Positions 45,101 through 57,545 are shown, counted from the stretch's first letter. The stretch is DNA of 64,000 nt from Hygrophila difformis (GCA_030278955.1 JAOANR010000004.1:54749459-54813458), one strand, 5' to 3'. The notes: a model not told the origin generated them from the letters alone. Numbers and translations: made by a program.

Positions 45101-46248
45101 AAACCAAACCCAATCATGTATGCCTGTTGAAAAAAGCTCTGTATGGACTAAAACAAGCACCTAGACAGTGGAACATTAAGTTTGATAAATGCATGAAAGA
45201 CATAGGATTCACCAGATCTAAATTTGATCATTGCTTATATCTGAAAGATGTGAAATCTGTGCCTATGTTCTTATTGCTTTATGTTGATGATATGTTGCTT
45301 GTTAGTCCTTGCATGGAAAGCATTGTTGAGGTTCAAAATTGTTTGAACAAGAGTTTTGACATGAAGAATCTAGGAGAAGCCAAATGCATTCTTGGAATGC
45401 ATATAGTTAGGGATAGGGCTAATTCAACCCTAATCCTTAACCAGACTGAATATGTGAAGAAAATTCTCTCTAGATTCAAGATGTCAAATGCTAAACCTGT
45501 TGGTTGTCCTCTTGCTTCTCATTTCGTGTTGACTAAAGAACAGTGCCCTAAAAATGAATCTGAAATGAAAGATATGGAATCTGTCCCTTATGCTCATGCC
45601 ATTGGTTCTGTTATGTATTTGATGGTTTCTACTAGGCCTGATTTAGCTTATCCTATAAGTTGTTTGAGCAGATTTATGGCTAATCCTGGTAGACCACATT
45701 GGGAAGCTTTAAAATGGCTTTTGAGATACTTAATCAAGTCTATGCATTATTCTCTGTGTTTTTCTAAATGGCATGATGATATGTTTGTGACTGGTTATGT
45801 AGACTCTAACTTTGCTAATGATAGGGATAGTAGGAAGTCTACTACATCCTATGTGTTCACTCTAGGTGGGTCTTGTGTGAGTTGGAAATCTCAATTGCAA
45901 TCTGTTGTTGCTTTATCCACTACTGAGTCTGAATTCATTGCCATAACTGAAGCTTTTAAAGAGGGAATCTGGTTTAGTGGTCTGATGCATGAACCAGGAT
46001 TGAAAAATGAGATTACCATTTTTTCTGATAGCCAATCTGCGATTCAGTTAAGCAAACATCCTGTTTTTCATGATAGGTCTAAACATATTGATGTTAAGTA
46101 CCACTTCATTAGGGACAATGTTGAATGTGAAAAACTGAAACTGGATAAAATTGCTTCTGAATTTAATCCCGCTGATATGGGAACTAAGTGTTTGCCTTCT
46201 GAAAAGTTGATGTCATGCATGAAAATCCTTCACTTTGACTTTGGCTGA
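42190..46248 (+). CDS. copia gag-pol polyprotein, intact 1352 residues
   Basis: One uninterrupted frame encodes all parts of a copia element. Seen in order: gag with FNGKNDFSIWQVKM near the start, zinc knuckle CYNCGRKGHFIKDC (237-250), aspartic protease WLLDSGCTSHM (catalytic Asp306), pre-integrase LLWHARLGHMSDKG, integrase core with HADVWGPS, RTDNGLEF and PYSPQQNGVIERMNR, reverse transcriptase with KARLVAKGF, MDVKTAFLHGDI, LYGLKQAPRQWN and the catalytic YVDD (1031-1034), and RNase H with LSTTESEFIAITE and SKHIDVKYHF. Full copia length and all catalytic motifs are present. The motif style suggests the Tork/Tnt1 side of copia, which is an impression. Transcription would start in the LTR; the leader is 41554-42189. 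Confidence 0.95.
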   Translation: MTSTSNSIVPFNGKNDFSIWQVKMRCVLVQQRNWNAIDQLFDKDVTEAKKTETDELAKSAIILSLSDAVLRKVSDCKTAKDLWERLSELYAESSLSSRIFLLGKFFKFKLDISRDLDGGLDNFTKLVQDIKATGDKHIDDYVPIVLLNAIPDSYSDVKSAIQYARDDLTLDHVIKSLKNKELEIKNSSKHSDKVFMTRGRSWKKGNHQQHNDRGRSNARGQSKSHRSQSRGKHDKKCYNCGRKGHFIKDCRLPKKEKNQIDNQNNEVNAVTDVAVKYDELLMVHDLNCFSDVNMAKDASKSVWLLDSGCTSHMSPHVELFDSYQPVKNDFVFMGNDNRCPVLGIGKIVLQFENGTRFCLDGVKHVPDLSYNLISLATLQKKGLEGRIGNDMIKMFKGNLMLFKAIIKNNLFVVSNVVNCALAASSSSNKVKENTLLWHARLGHMSDKGMKFLKDAGCLKSDLCEVDLCESCLAGKQHRVSFNSSYPVGIKSTRVLEYIHADVWGPSSTPTHGGRRYFLSIMDDFSRKVWVFLMQNKSDVFGNFKHWKALIENQTGLKIGTLRTDNGLEFCNHQMDTLCAESGIRRHKSVPYSPQQNGVIERMNRTLLEKVRCLMAPTGLSKKFWGEALMTAAYLVNKSPNAPLNGKSPDSVFFGKPVDYEHLRVFGCSAFVHTSNDKLDPRTKKCIFLGYPEGTKGYRLFDRSGGGFKIIVSRDVIFNESEFPMKVFENDSTSVEVESSSVEHSVNLPAPIAVPNVIENAEIADPNLHVNEEPITDTHDIDEGGAQNDDVIDEHDLSDYVLARDRARRVGKTPARLSDCVLTAYAMTVCEELDNLEPKSYSEAVKSKHANKWLSAMNEEIQSLHKNETWLLIPRADNISVIDCKWIFKIKQETHGERFKARLVAKGFTQKEGVDYSEIFAPVAKFTTIRVMLALVAHFNWELIQMDVKTAFLHGDIDKKICMKQPEGFVDKTKPNHVCLLKKALYGLKQAPRQWNIKFDKCMKDIGFTRSKFDHCLYLKDVKSVPMFLLLYVDDMLLVSPCMESIVEVQNCLNKSFDMKNLGEAKCILGMHIVRDRANSTLILNQTEYVKKILSRFKMSNAKPVGCPLASHFVLTKEQCPKNESEMKDMESVPYAHAIGSVMYLMVSTRPDLAYPISCLSRFMANPGRPHWEALKWLLRYLIKSMHYSLCFSKWHDDMFVTGYVDSNFANDRDSRKSTTSYVFTLGGSCVSWKSQLQSVVALSTTESEFIAITEAFKEGIWFSGLMHEPGLKNEITIFSDSQSAIQLSKHPVFHDRSKHIDVKYHFIRDNVECEKLKLDKIASEFNPADMGTKCLPSEKLMSCMKILHFDFG

Positions 46249-46392
46249 TATATTCTGTTCTGATGCATGATTTACTGCTTTCATACTTTGTGTATACTGT
46301 TGGTAAGCGGGACTGGTAAGTGAAGGTATGACTAGGCGATGATGACACCGAAGCACCAATGAACACACTCTTGGCAACACAGAAAATGGTCC

Positions 46393-46403
46393 AAGGTGGA
46401 GAA
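46393..46403 (+). other. Polypurine tract
   Basis: AAGGTGGAGAA directly precedes the 3' LTR and would prime plus-strand DNA synthesis. Confidence 0.8.
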
Positions 46404-47322
46404 TGTTGTAATTGACCCACTTTCTGCAGCCCAATATCCCCACTACCGGCCCATGTCTCCAGGCCCATGAAGTTGACACTGAGGCCCAATTGTCCACTAA
46501 TATATACTCCCAGTCGTTGCATTGTCTGTAGAGTGGAAACCCTCATTTTCTTCATGTCTCCAGCGGCGCCCCTCATCTGATTTCTCTCTTCTTAGTTCAC
46601 TTCACCATAGCTATAGATTTAGATTTGTTCTACCCTTTAGCTTGTGAGTGTGTGAGAGAGAGTAGGGACGAGTGGTGTGAGATGGACATGGGGTTTGGGA
46701 CGCCGGAAATGGGTTTTCCGACGAGGGCTGAGTGCACCTCCATATTTTAGAGCCTCCAACCGTTAGGGTCACCGGAAAAGGGTTTCCGGTGAAGGGTCTG
46801 TGTTCAGGCAGCGGTTTTGAAGGCAGGCAGCGGCTGTGGTCGTCGGTGGCGAACGGCAGTGAGCATAGTGGCCCTGGTGGTGGGTGCGGACGCCGGACAG
46901 TGACGGTGCTGCCGTTCTCTTCCCTTGGATCACCTATGTGATGGCTCCGGTTGAGTGGTGATTTGCATTGGGCTTCCTGAGCCTAAGGGTTAACGGATCT
47001 AACTAGATCCGTTGGTTTTACGTCTTCCTTTAACAATTTATTACTATATTGCTTGTTCTACTAACTTTGTGTTGTAGATCCGTTAAGTGGAGACGAAAAC
47101 CGAACTGTTGGAACAAGAAAACGGAGAAGACGAATCTGTCCGTTGGAGGCAGCGCTCAAGTCGACGCGGGAGCAGCCATCCGAAGACTTTTACTGTTTTC
47201 TGTTTTCATGTTTTATTTTGAGTGAACATGTAATGGTGAGATCAAAGCTTTGTAAATCCCATAGTTAGGCCTTTTGGGTTGTAATAGAATAGGTTAAAAC
47301 AGGGTACCGGAGTTACCCAACA
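46404..47322 (+). repeat. 3' LTR of the young copia element
   Basis: 919 bp, same length and ends as the 5' LTR. Confidence 0.95.
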
Positions 47323-47447
47323 TTAAATATAATTAGACATTCGACCACATTGACACACTCATTCTTATAATATTATTATGTCAAAATAAATAAACTATAC
47401 TATCAAAATCGTTGAATATTACCAATACAGTTGGTTTGAGTGGATTG

Positions 47448-47451
<4 letters not shown>

Positions 47452-47482
<31 letters not shown>
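47452..47482. repeat. (AT)n microsatellite
   Basis: About 15 AT units, in copy B only; copy A has a short ATATATACACTAC at the same place. Confidence 0.9.
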
Positions 47483-47485
<3 letters not shown>

Positions 47486-49619
47486 GTTTAAAGCTTTGCG
47501 AAACCATTACATTCACATGGCCGTATTAGTGAGTGTTATTGTCAAAGCCAAATTAAAGAACATAATACTATGGTCTATGGGGATGGGACAGTTAGCCTAG
47601 AGATAAGTTTGTATTAATTGTACATACCCAAACTCGATCCTCTACAGACTAGAGATTTGATGATTCATTACTCACTCATTTTACACGGCCATATATATTA
47701 TGAGAGTTTCTTTTTGGTGGGCATTTTATTACAACTCTCAGTTTCATACATAAATATACTTTGAGGCTCACGCATCTTAAAAAGTCCAAATAATTAGGTA
47801 CGGCAACCTAACTAAAATTGGGCAGTTTCGTTCCAATATATGCCTTTTTGCAACTGTCGATTGGATTTGGGATATATTATCATATTCAATTTTATACGCA
47901 TTATTACAATTTCAAATAACTGAGAACTTAATTTAGGCTACCAGTCTACCACGACCCATTACCTTTAATGAGATATGTCATGAAATAAATATTTTTTGAA
48001 ATAGATTTATAAGGGAAAAAGAAAGACGAATGTAAAATGTTGCTACTCCCGGCCACATGCTTTGATCGTGACTGTTTGATTCATTGATTGTTTTTTCCTC
48101 CTCCATTTTGAACGGAAAATATTTAACTTGTTTAAGATGTAGTCCGTTAAAAAAATAAAATAAAATATTCACATAAAGTTATTTTACTGGTAGTCTAAAG
48201 GAATTAGGGAGAAACCCAGGGGGGCTTGAACTAGCTTTCCTTGGCTACTGGAGCTGGAGTGACCCGTTAAACTTCAGAATTGACCAGTCAACAACCCATT
48301 TTCAACGTTGGGCCGAGCCTGGTAGATGGGCCTGGAATGAATGGGCCCCATGACCCACCACGTATCTTCGAACAAAAATATTGAAATATTCAAGACACCG
48401 TGGAAGAATTGGAATAGGTATGTTATGTATAAAACACATCTGCCATTACAAGTTACAACTATGAAAAGAAACTTATGTACATTCCTGTTTTACTTTCCAT
48501 TTTCCGATTTCTTAGACTTCAAACTTGGTACTAACCCTTATGTTATCAAAATCATGCTTAATATATAGCGCCTAAATGCGTATAAAGATCATTGTATTGT
48601 TTTTATCGAGTAAATCAAGAAAAGTGCAATTTGCAATGTGCAAAAATGTTTGTGTAAATAGATATGTGCAAAAAATGTGCGCATTAATAAATTATTAAGC
48701 CTTGGTATTAGACTGTTCATCACTAATAACATATCCCCATTCCTGTACTTCACTCTATATCAACTCTCCATTTCCTACTCTCCCTCCTGATAGATAAATT
48801 AATGTGTTTTTTTTAATTATTATTATTTATTTATTCCTCGCCTATAGGTGTGTGATTTGCCCAATTATGTGATTTATCTTTGAACTAATCTAATACTCCT
48901 TATTTTATATTTTACACGCAATGATACATTATAAATTAATAAATTAACCTACTAAAGTAAATTTTGTGCATACAGTGATTCAATAACATTGAACTAGGTA
49001 AAAATAAAAAATAAAAAATAAAACCATACCTGTTTATTCTTCCCAAGGCATGAAGATGTAGCTAGATTTGCCCCCTTACCTCTTCCAGAAGCAGAAGCAA
49101 AGTCATATATTTATACTAGCATTTAGGAGCAGTATTATCGCACAAGCCTAGGTAGAAATGTAAATGTAGCCAATTTCCAATAAACTGAGAAAAAACACTA
49201 AAATATGCACCGGCAGAAATAGTATTCAATAATTTCATAGGCATCAGATATGATTTTGGAATATCCACAAAGTAATTTTCCAAAAGGCGACAATAGTGCC
49301 CGCATGCACGTTCTGCAACTACAGCATAAAAAAACTGAAAACCTTTTATCCAGGCTTGGGACAAAATATAGGTCCAATTGCATGTACATTGAAAAATGAA
49401 GGATCGTCCATCCAACAATTGTTTTTACCATCCTACAAAAAATAGTGGACCTCAAGCCTGGATCTGTATACGTCAATACCATCTGTGCAATTCAACTATT
49501 CGGTTATATAAAACCATTCTGTGCAATTCAAATATTCTGTTATATATGGCGGGTAATATGAAACCAAAAAAGAGGCCCTATGATCACAGCCAATTCAAGA
49601 TATGTAGCTCCCATAGGCC

Positions 49620-52600
49620 TCAGGCATGTTTTTGGGGGATTGGCTTATGTAGCATCGAGGTCCCCTGAAAGACCATTACATTTTGGTAATTCTTCTTGTA
49701 GAGTGCAATCTGCAAAAAATTAAATAAATACGAATAAAATGCAACAGGTTAGAAGTAGGGATTGCAAATTAAGAGATGGATCTAACAACAGACATAGGAA
49801 ATCCATCTATCTATCTATGTGTGTGCGTGCGTGCGTGCAGCGTGTGCTGGTGTGGTGTGCGTGCAGCCTTGTCAAACCTCTCTCTCTTTAAGCTCAGTAA
49901 AACCAAATTTCGTCTTCCACATCACTTCCGCATCGTGTGAAGCGGGAAGAACAAGATCTTTCACTTTCAGTGATGATAACACATCCTCGATGCAATCATA
50001 GAGGGCTTTAAAATAACCCTGCAAACAGAGTGAACTGAATATTATATGAGGCACGGCTACTAAACCCAGAAATCCAGCACCAGTTTCCTCGTGTATTCTG
50101 GAGGTGTTCTTTGTCTGCTATAAAAATTAGTACTGGTAAAATAAAAATTACAGGAATGAACTGTGACATCTCCAAAATGGCAAAATGGATATCTAATTGG
50201 GGAGTGGGGACAAAGGAGTACCAATATCTCTTATTATGTAAACACTAACCTTCCCCTGATGATCAGCTGCAGTAGCAACCAAAGGAAGCTCCGCAACATC
50301 CTCCCCAAAAACTCGGAAAACACCAATGCTTACAATTGCAGAACTGTATAACAAAAGATAATTAGAAATCAAATGTGAAGAGAAATGAGCTGGAATGGTG
50401 CAATACTGGCAAAAAATTTCTTACTTCACCAACAACACAGCAGTGTACATGCCAAAAAAATCATAGTGGTCTTCCACACTTCTCCTGCAAAGCATGACCA
50501 ATGGTTCAAATTTAGATCGCACAAATGGAACAAAAAGGCTGATAAAAAGCCCTTTCCAGCAGCATGCGACAAAGTCCAGCTTATTACCCGTAGACCATGT
50601 GTGGGATAAGATCAACGTTGTTGGTGCTGTCATCAGCAATGGGGTTAAATTGCTCCTGGAGAAAAATTAGACGAATATTCAACTTCACTATATTCTATAC
50701 TAATTGCATTTGCTACCACTTTAGGTGAGTGATAGATCAATCTTCCACTCCCATTAGTTTTAAAGTCATTTTCATACAATAATTGTGCTTTGACTGCTTT
50801 CATGAGCCCCTCAAACTGAAACACAACTGGAACCAATCCAGTATTTCTTAAGAAGTAAACTTTTAGACATTGATTTGGTTTGGAACCAATTCATGTAAAC
50901 CCACATTCTTGACCTGTTGACTGACAAATAGTATATAAAAGTAATAACTAAAGGACCCAAAAAAATTGTTCTCAAACAATAAGGGAAATTAATTATTATA
51001 TCAAACTCTAAAATGACTATTATATGCATGTAAAACTGTAAACAGCACAGAGTATGCACTCACATGTAAAATACTAAGAGCACCAGAAAGACACGCCCTG
51101 GTTTGGTCCTTCCAAGCCTCTCTACCCCTCAGGAGCCTCCATTTTATATTAAGCTCAAGATTTTGCTGGGAACCTTGAACCTCCAATTTCTTCTTTAGCT
51201 TATCCACAATAGGTTCAGGAAGCTGCTGCTCACCAGCGGCAAGCAACTGCAGAAGGGCAGAGTTTATATCACTGCACTCACTGTGACAGAACCACAGATC
51301 CTTTGGCAATTCCTGCAATTGCACATAACAGTCACAGCTAGAGGGTAGGCCCAATGGATATGCATGTGTAGAATTTTGAAACTCCGGTACCATAAAACAT
51401 CACTTTAGCATTAACTAACCTCCAAATTAGCAATGTTTTCCTCCTTTAAGCAACCAATGTGATACTCTTTCTCACACTGCAGAAACAAGAGGCATTGTTT
51501 ATCGTGCTTGTGAAATCAAAAATAATAATGCATTCAACCAGATTTCTACATAAGTGTACCAACCTGGTCACATAGTATAACTGTTCGATCATCGAATCCT
51601 TCTTCACTAAAATCATGAAGCCTGCACGTACCAAAACACAGTACAATTAACAAAAACAAAAAGAAAGGTAATAAAATAATGCAGTGATAAGAAAACCATT
51701 TATCAATATAACATTTAAAGATTCAGCTACAATTAGAAAAACTACACAGACAGATTATAAAGAAATGTAGACAGTAGACACAAAACCTGCAAATTGCACA
51801 TCCTCCTATATCATCTTCAAATGCCTCCATACGAATGCATCGCTGATTGATATCATCCATAGGATCAACACCAGGAACTCTCCCGGCTGCAAGTGCATTG
51901 GCATCATGCTCTACATTCCTCACTTTTTCAAACATGTGACGGCAGCATTTGCAGTACCATTTCCCTTCTGGAATGCTGGAGAGACTGACACATCCTACAA
52001 ACAAAGATGCGACATAAGGTGCACGAAATAGGGGAAGTGTTTAAAAGTTTCCAATAAGCCCATGAAAGTCACAGCTGACATGATTTTGATTACTGTAGAA
52101 CATAATATAAATGTAATTGTCATACTACAGCACTAAAACATTCACAAACAATGAAAATACGGCTAGATGGAAAGAACAAATTAATATGTACTTATTATAG
52201 TTTTTATTGTGTCATTTTGTGTCTTGTAGCAAGGCATCGGGAAGAATGTGTTGGGACATAAAGCTATAAAATTCCTAATAAGTACCCCAGTGATACAATG
52301 TGAAAACATTCTCACCAATGTGAAAAGCCCGTGGACAATTATCACAGCACAATAATTCCCCAACATCTTGGCATATGAAACACATATTATCACTCCGGCG
52401 TATATCCGGTTCTCGTCCTCTAGCTAGTTCAATGGCTAGCTCATGCAGACTCAATCCGCTGGAGAGGTATATATTCATGTACCTACAAACCACATACAGA
52501 CAAGCAAAGAAAACAAAACAGAAATCAGTTAAAGAATTTTACTACTCATCCATTATTCTTTAATAAATGTGCAAGTACTCCTTGCATTGGCCAGATAAAC

Positions 52601-54048
52601 TTACTGCACTAATATGGCCAAAAAAGAAACAAATATGCTCAGTAAAAATCAGAAAAATAAAGCCTCCCTAACAAATCACATAAACAGAAAAAGAAAGACT
52701 CACGGCTTTCTACGGGAAGCATATCCAGCATGAGCCTCGAACGATGAAGGGCTAATCTGTAAATAAATGGTGAGGTTGTTAACATCATGGTGATGTTTAA
52801 TTTCAAGTATACAATCCCACCAAAAAGTTGGATCATAATAAAATTAACAAAAATAAGAGTAAGATTAATACCACACGTTTGCAGCACAAACAGTAAATAC
52901 TGTTACCCTTCTTACGGCCTTCAAGCATCACCTGCTTTCATTCCAAAATAAAGGGGTAATATTCATTTCAAAAAATAAACTGGTATCACTGTTTCCAGAA
53001 TATTCAACTACTACATTTCCCAAAAATGGTTCCATGTAACCCAGATATGACAGAAAATTACCCTGCCACGATTTATATATCTTAAAAAGGAACCATCTGG
53101 AAGATCAGCTGCTGACCAAATTGATTTGTGCATCCACAAATCCCTGGAAACAGAAAGCGATAATACAAAAGATTGCCAATAAGTCACATTGCTTTTACAT
53201 ATGGCTCCAGTAAATGGCATAGATATCGAACTTACTTCCGTGTAATCCTCCCTTCTCGTTTAACCTCATCTCCACCATCCGAAGTTTCTGCACTCTCTAT
53301 ATCTGCAGGTTGACTGCTCGAGGGAGTGGGAGAAAACGTATCGGCAGTTTCCATAACTGCGGGTTGACAGCTTGAGGGAAAGGCTGATGTATCAGCACTT
53401 TCCAGAAGGGAAGCTTGGCAGCTGGAGGGAATGGGGAATAATGTATTAGTTGACAAAGACCTGCTTGCCAAACAAACCTCACAACATATAAGTGGGCAAC
53501 AATAAAGTACTATTATATGCTTAGCACAGTGTTGACCCATGGCTGAAAAAATGTGACAAAACATTAGCAACATTTCAAATCTGGAGACAAGTTTTTGCTC
53601 TACAAAAATTAAAATTAATTAAATCTATTTGTTTCTCTGATGAATAATAAAATTGATTGGATTGAGCAGAGATGCCTTTATGTTTTTTCCTTGGTTTGAT
53701 AATTGGATTTCTCAGGACCAAAACATTTGTTTATTCAAATTTTACTTACAAGGTGGATCAGTGCTCTATTCTTATGTCAACACTTGTACATGACTATTAC
53801 GTGCTTACCGTTCTGTAATGAACTAAATTTTTCCCCAAATACAAGAATATGTTCCACTACAGAATTTAATCTTCAAGGTACCTCATGGGGAAAATAATCC
53901 TTAGTACACCTTTGAATTCACCAACTAAATTTACTAGAAACTGAGAGGCCATGAGTCCCAACAATCCCACTTATACAACTCCTCTGGTTTCATTCAATTT
54001 ATTATGCTTATGTTTTATGACTCAAATGCAACTGATGTAAAATCTCAC

Positions 54049-54088
<40 letters not shown>

Positions 54089-55949
54089 AAAAGATGACAG
54101 AACAAAAGAAAGAATGATAAGAAGAAAAGTGCAACAAAAGTGCAAAAACACCAATCAAGTATTGTTGCACAAGTTTTTGTATTTCTTAGATAAGTGTTTA
54201 CTACCTAGGGGTGGTGTTAGTAGTTTCAGTATGGCAAGAATCAGGATCCTTCGGTGGAAAGCATGAATCACAGAGAAGCATGCATCTGCCTGCACCAGCT
54301 TCAGGAATCAACCCTGTTACATAAAAACCAAAACAGTAATACTGTCAGTTATTAGTCAAATGCACATGAATTTATGATAGAATAAAATTTATAAATGTAA
54401 ATACCACCTTTACATTCAAGACAATAGGCATCTTTGTAAGCTGTATGGCCAGTTACACTCTGAATGACTGATTGCAGTGAGTCCAACTGATCAACTTTGC
54501 AAGCATCCAGCACATCTCTCAGACTATTTCCATTGTCCAAAAATATGTACTGTGGCGGGCGTTTATTTCCACTATGTGCATGCAATTCAAATTGATTGGG
54601 TGTGACAACCTAAATCAACAACCAACGGCAAAATTGACATCTTTTTTAGTATACTGGTTATCATCATGATCTGAATAATGTAAAAGTAAGTGAAATGGAT
54701 TAATAAATGCGTGTTTGGATATGCGGAGTTGAAACTTGCAGTGTTAGTGTATTATGGTGTTTTGTCATGTTCTTGGCGAAGGAACTGAATTTGGGGGCTT
54801 TGGAGACAATTGTGCACAAATTCATGTTGTGGTAACAGGATTGCACGTTTTGTAGGGTAACTTCAGTTTGGCTCCATGTTGATAGTGGATACATTTTTAA
54901 AATAAAATAACATAAAACAAAAAAGAAATATGCATCACATCATCCAACCAAAGGCGAATTATTAATAACCAAAGCCTATACCTTGCTTCCTTTGCATTCA
55001 TCACATGAACACAATATTCCTTTCCCTTGAATTGTTCCATGTAGTACTGATCCCTGCCGCTTCTTCCCCTACATATGTTCAAAGAAAGAGAATGATCAAT
55101 CACCCCTAAAAACTGAATTAAAACAAAAATTATTTTACCTTTGAACCACAATAGCGAACGTGCAAACCCTCAAGCAGCCCTGTCTCAAGGAGATCCTTTA
55201 ACCTCGTAGGAATCCTCTTCGACCCGACTTTCTTGGACATCTTCATTTCTAGCTTCAGTGGGCTAGTAGATGATGTCTCTGCTTTGTCCCTCCCTTGAGA
55301 TAACTCCTTTCCTTCAAGGGCCACACCACCTTCCCGAATGACTACTTTATCACTGCCCCTAACCTGTGCAGACAATGGCTCTGTGCATAAAGGCTGCACT
55401 GCACCTCCACTAATATCATCTCTCACTTTCTCCAGGTCAGCTTTATCTCCAACAACTAATTCAGCAACAACACCTCCCAATTTTTCTTCCTTGTCATGCT
55501 TCTTGCTGGCTCTGCCATCACCAGCTGCACAACTCATGCTAGAAATACTAGCATGTTGGGACCTGGTCACTCTCCTTCGACCAGCAGTAAGCCCTCCCAG
55601 TTCTGATTGGGCTTTCATCATCATTGTGAACTCCCGTTTCATCCCTGGCCGGATAGAGGATACAACTATCTCACTTGAATCCATGCCCTTCAACATTGTA
55701 AAAGAGTGACATGAATCACATTAGCTAATTGTAACATCAAACTCATAAGGATTAAGCAGTAAAAACTACACAAATGTTTGTGCATTATATGTGCAACATG
55801 TGATCAGAGTTTAAACGGAAAAAAGTTACATGATTTATATGTGTTTTTATTTTTTTAAAGACACAATTTCAACAGAAATAACTACATGTAGCACTGTAGC
55901 AGCCATGTTCAGAATTTAGATAACACTCTGCTGCCCAAATTGACAAGTA

Positions 55950-56011
<62 letters not shown>

Positions 56012-56107
56012 TCAGGCTTTACAAGTGAAAAGAAAACAAAAATGTAGAAGTTAAAATATTTTGCTTACTTGACTGTTGGTATTAACGTTGCTGATGATGT
56101 TTTCCAT
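49620..56107 (-). CDS. PHD-finger and GNAT-domain chromatin protein (IDM1-like family), 19 coding exons
   Basis: A nuclear protein of about 866 residues, probably a chromatin reader with an acetyltransferase-like domain. Exons read by eye (minus): 56107-56069, 55687-55139, 55068-54982, 54609-54405, 54313-54205, 53460-53236, 53143-53062, 52931-52872, 52756-52704, 52482-52316, 51994-51787, 51621-51564, 51476-51420, 51312-51064, 50655-50588, 50484-50425, 50343-50250, 50018-49878, 49709-49620. All introns are GT-AG and every phase fits; the sum is 867 codons. Domains: GMKREFTMMMKAQSE near the N-terminus, RIPTRLKDLLETGLLEG and CDECKG (Jas/TPL-binding-like), a second such block, PHD finger CFICQDVGELLCCDNCPRAF, a second zinc finger from CAICR, and GNAT with DHQGKGYFKALYDCIEDVL. 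The start Met is in a short first exon; Met at 55684 is the alternative. Resembles Arabidopsis At2g37520/At3g53680 by recall. Confidence 0.9.
54052..54086. repeat. (AT)n microsatellite in an intron
   Basis: About 17 AT units inside an intron of the PHD gene. Confidence 0.9.
55950..56010. repeat. (AAT)n microsatellite in the first coding intron
   Basis: About 20 AAT/TAA units with one interruption, between the first two coding exons of the PHD gene. Confidence 0.9.
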
Positions 56108-56113
56108 TAATAC

Positions 56114-57260
56114 CTGGAACAATAAATGGGCTCCAGAATTCATATGGTGCATAATCTGATAGTATGATTTAAATCTGAAAAACTTCTTGAAGCAGCAAAC
56201 ATTGCAACATCCAGAAATATGTATCATATGTATTGTTAAAAATATGCACTATATTTTGTTGCAAATATGAACACGGAAACCACAAGATGTTCTCAATTTT
56301 TTAAGCAGCTACATTAATTCCACAATAGATATGTGTTCCTTCTAAAGGTTAAGCTCAAGGGGAGATGCACATCATAACTATTAATTCAATCAACAAGGCA
56401 GATAGCTTAGGCTCAAACTTTTCAGGAGTACATTCTTATAAGAGGAGTAACAACACGATCATGAACTCAAGAAAACTTCAATACTGAAAAGAAAGCACAA
56501 GTGAAGAACAGGGATGGTAAATTAAGATGCATAGATTCACAAGGACCCATGTGCATGAAATGTGCAAGGAGTTGAAAATCTAAGGCCACCTTATAAAATC
56601 TTATGGATAAGTCTTATTGGACATCCACACAGACAACTTATAGCACCTTCTCCTAATACTGTAGGTGTCAAAAATTCCTTCAATCACACAAAAGCATGTA
56701 CCTACATTATGTTGAAAATCAATATTATAACGAACGATACTTCTAAGCAAGAACTTCACCTGGTTTTTCTTGATAAAAAATCATGGGGGATTAACACTGG
56801 AAAAGTGGAAAATTAATCAAAGAACAGCCTGAGCGCTTAACTTGATTCTACATGCCCTAATTTCATTGACAGTTAATATACACTCAATCAGACAAACAGA
56901 GACATCATGTGGTTACTAACAAAGTTTTTTTTCCTTTTTTTTTTTTTGTTTTCAAATAAACCCTAAATTTCATTCACTACAAAGCATGATCTTCCAATCA
57001 ATCAAAAACACCAAAACTCCTCCATTGCACACGGAAAACTCAACCGCTGATTCAGAAGCAGAAAATTCCACAATCCCGCCCCTTGGGACAAATTCCAAAA
57101 ACCAAGCGACATATTGCAGTACCTCTGGAGTGCGCGGCGGTCAAGAACAACGAGAGTAATTGCAGATTGAGACGACCTTCAGTCTCCTGTGGATATTTGG
57201 AGGGAAGAAGGCGAAACGGTTATCAATTTGGGAGAAAATATATTAAACCTAAAACGTATG
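56114..57260 (-). other. 5' UTR, leader intron and core promoter of the PHD gene (candidate)
   Basis: On the minus strand a possible leader exon near 57195-57126 ends in a donor CCAGAG-GTACTG; the next acceptor is TTCCAG at 56114. A TATA-like ATATATTTTC lies near 57240. The stretch 56120-57120 is otherwise featureless and would be intron. Confidence 0.4.
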
Positions 57261-57404
57261 AACAAGGAAAGCCACATTCTGGAGAAAAATAAAATAAAAC
57301 AAGAAAAAGGAAACACATAATTCAATTCCACCTATATTTATAGTCACGTAAATGTATACCTATACGTACAGGATGTCCTATACATACATACATTAGAACT
57401 AATA

Positions 57405-57545
57405 TGTTAGGGCACAAAGGTTTCTCTTTTCGCTTCGCTTTGATCTATAAATTTATTTATTTCACCATTTTTTAAGCTTAACTTTGATCTCACATAAAAT
57501 AAAATAAAGTAATAAAAGTCTCCAGCATATTTAAATCTCTGAAAA
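57405..57545. repeat. Dispersed repeat, partner at 63868-64000
   Basis: GGGCACAAAGGTTTCTCTTTT... through AATAAAAGTCTCCAGCATAT matches the last 130 bases of the window in the same orientation with moderate divergence. Probably an unrecognised element. Confidence 0.7.

Larger units (their letters stand above)
40635..47322 (+). mobile_element. Complete young Ty1-copia retrotransposon, TSD TTAAA
   Basis: Two 919-bp LTRs beginning TGTTGTAATTGACC and ending TTACCCAACA flank a primer-binding site, one intact polyprotein frame and a polypurine tract. The 5-bp direct repeat TTAAA flanks the element (40630-40634, 47323-47327). By eye the LTRs differ at only four positions, all transitions, so the insertion is recent. 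The matching target in copy A (about 9640) is empty. Everything needed for autonomous movement appears present; activity is not shown by sequence alone. Confidence 0.95.
40008..49912 (+). repeat. Segmental duplication, copy B
   Basis: Matches 8983-18594 apart from insertions. Copy B carries only the young copia element (40635-47322). It continues without a break into the PHD gene, so it probably represents the original location. Confidence 0.85.
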
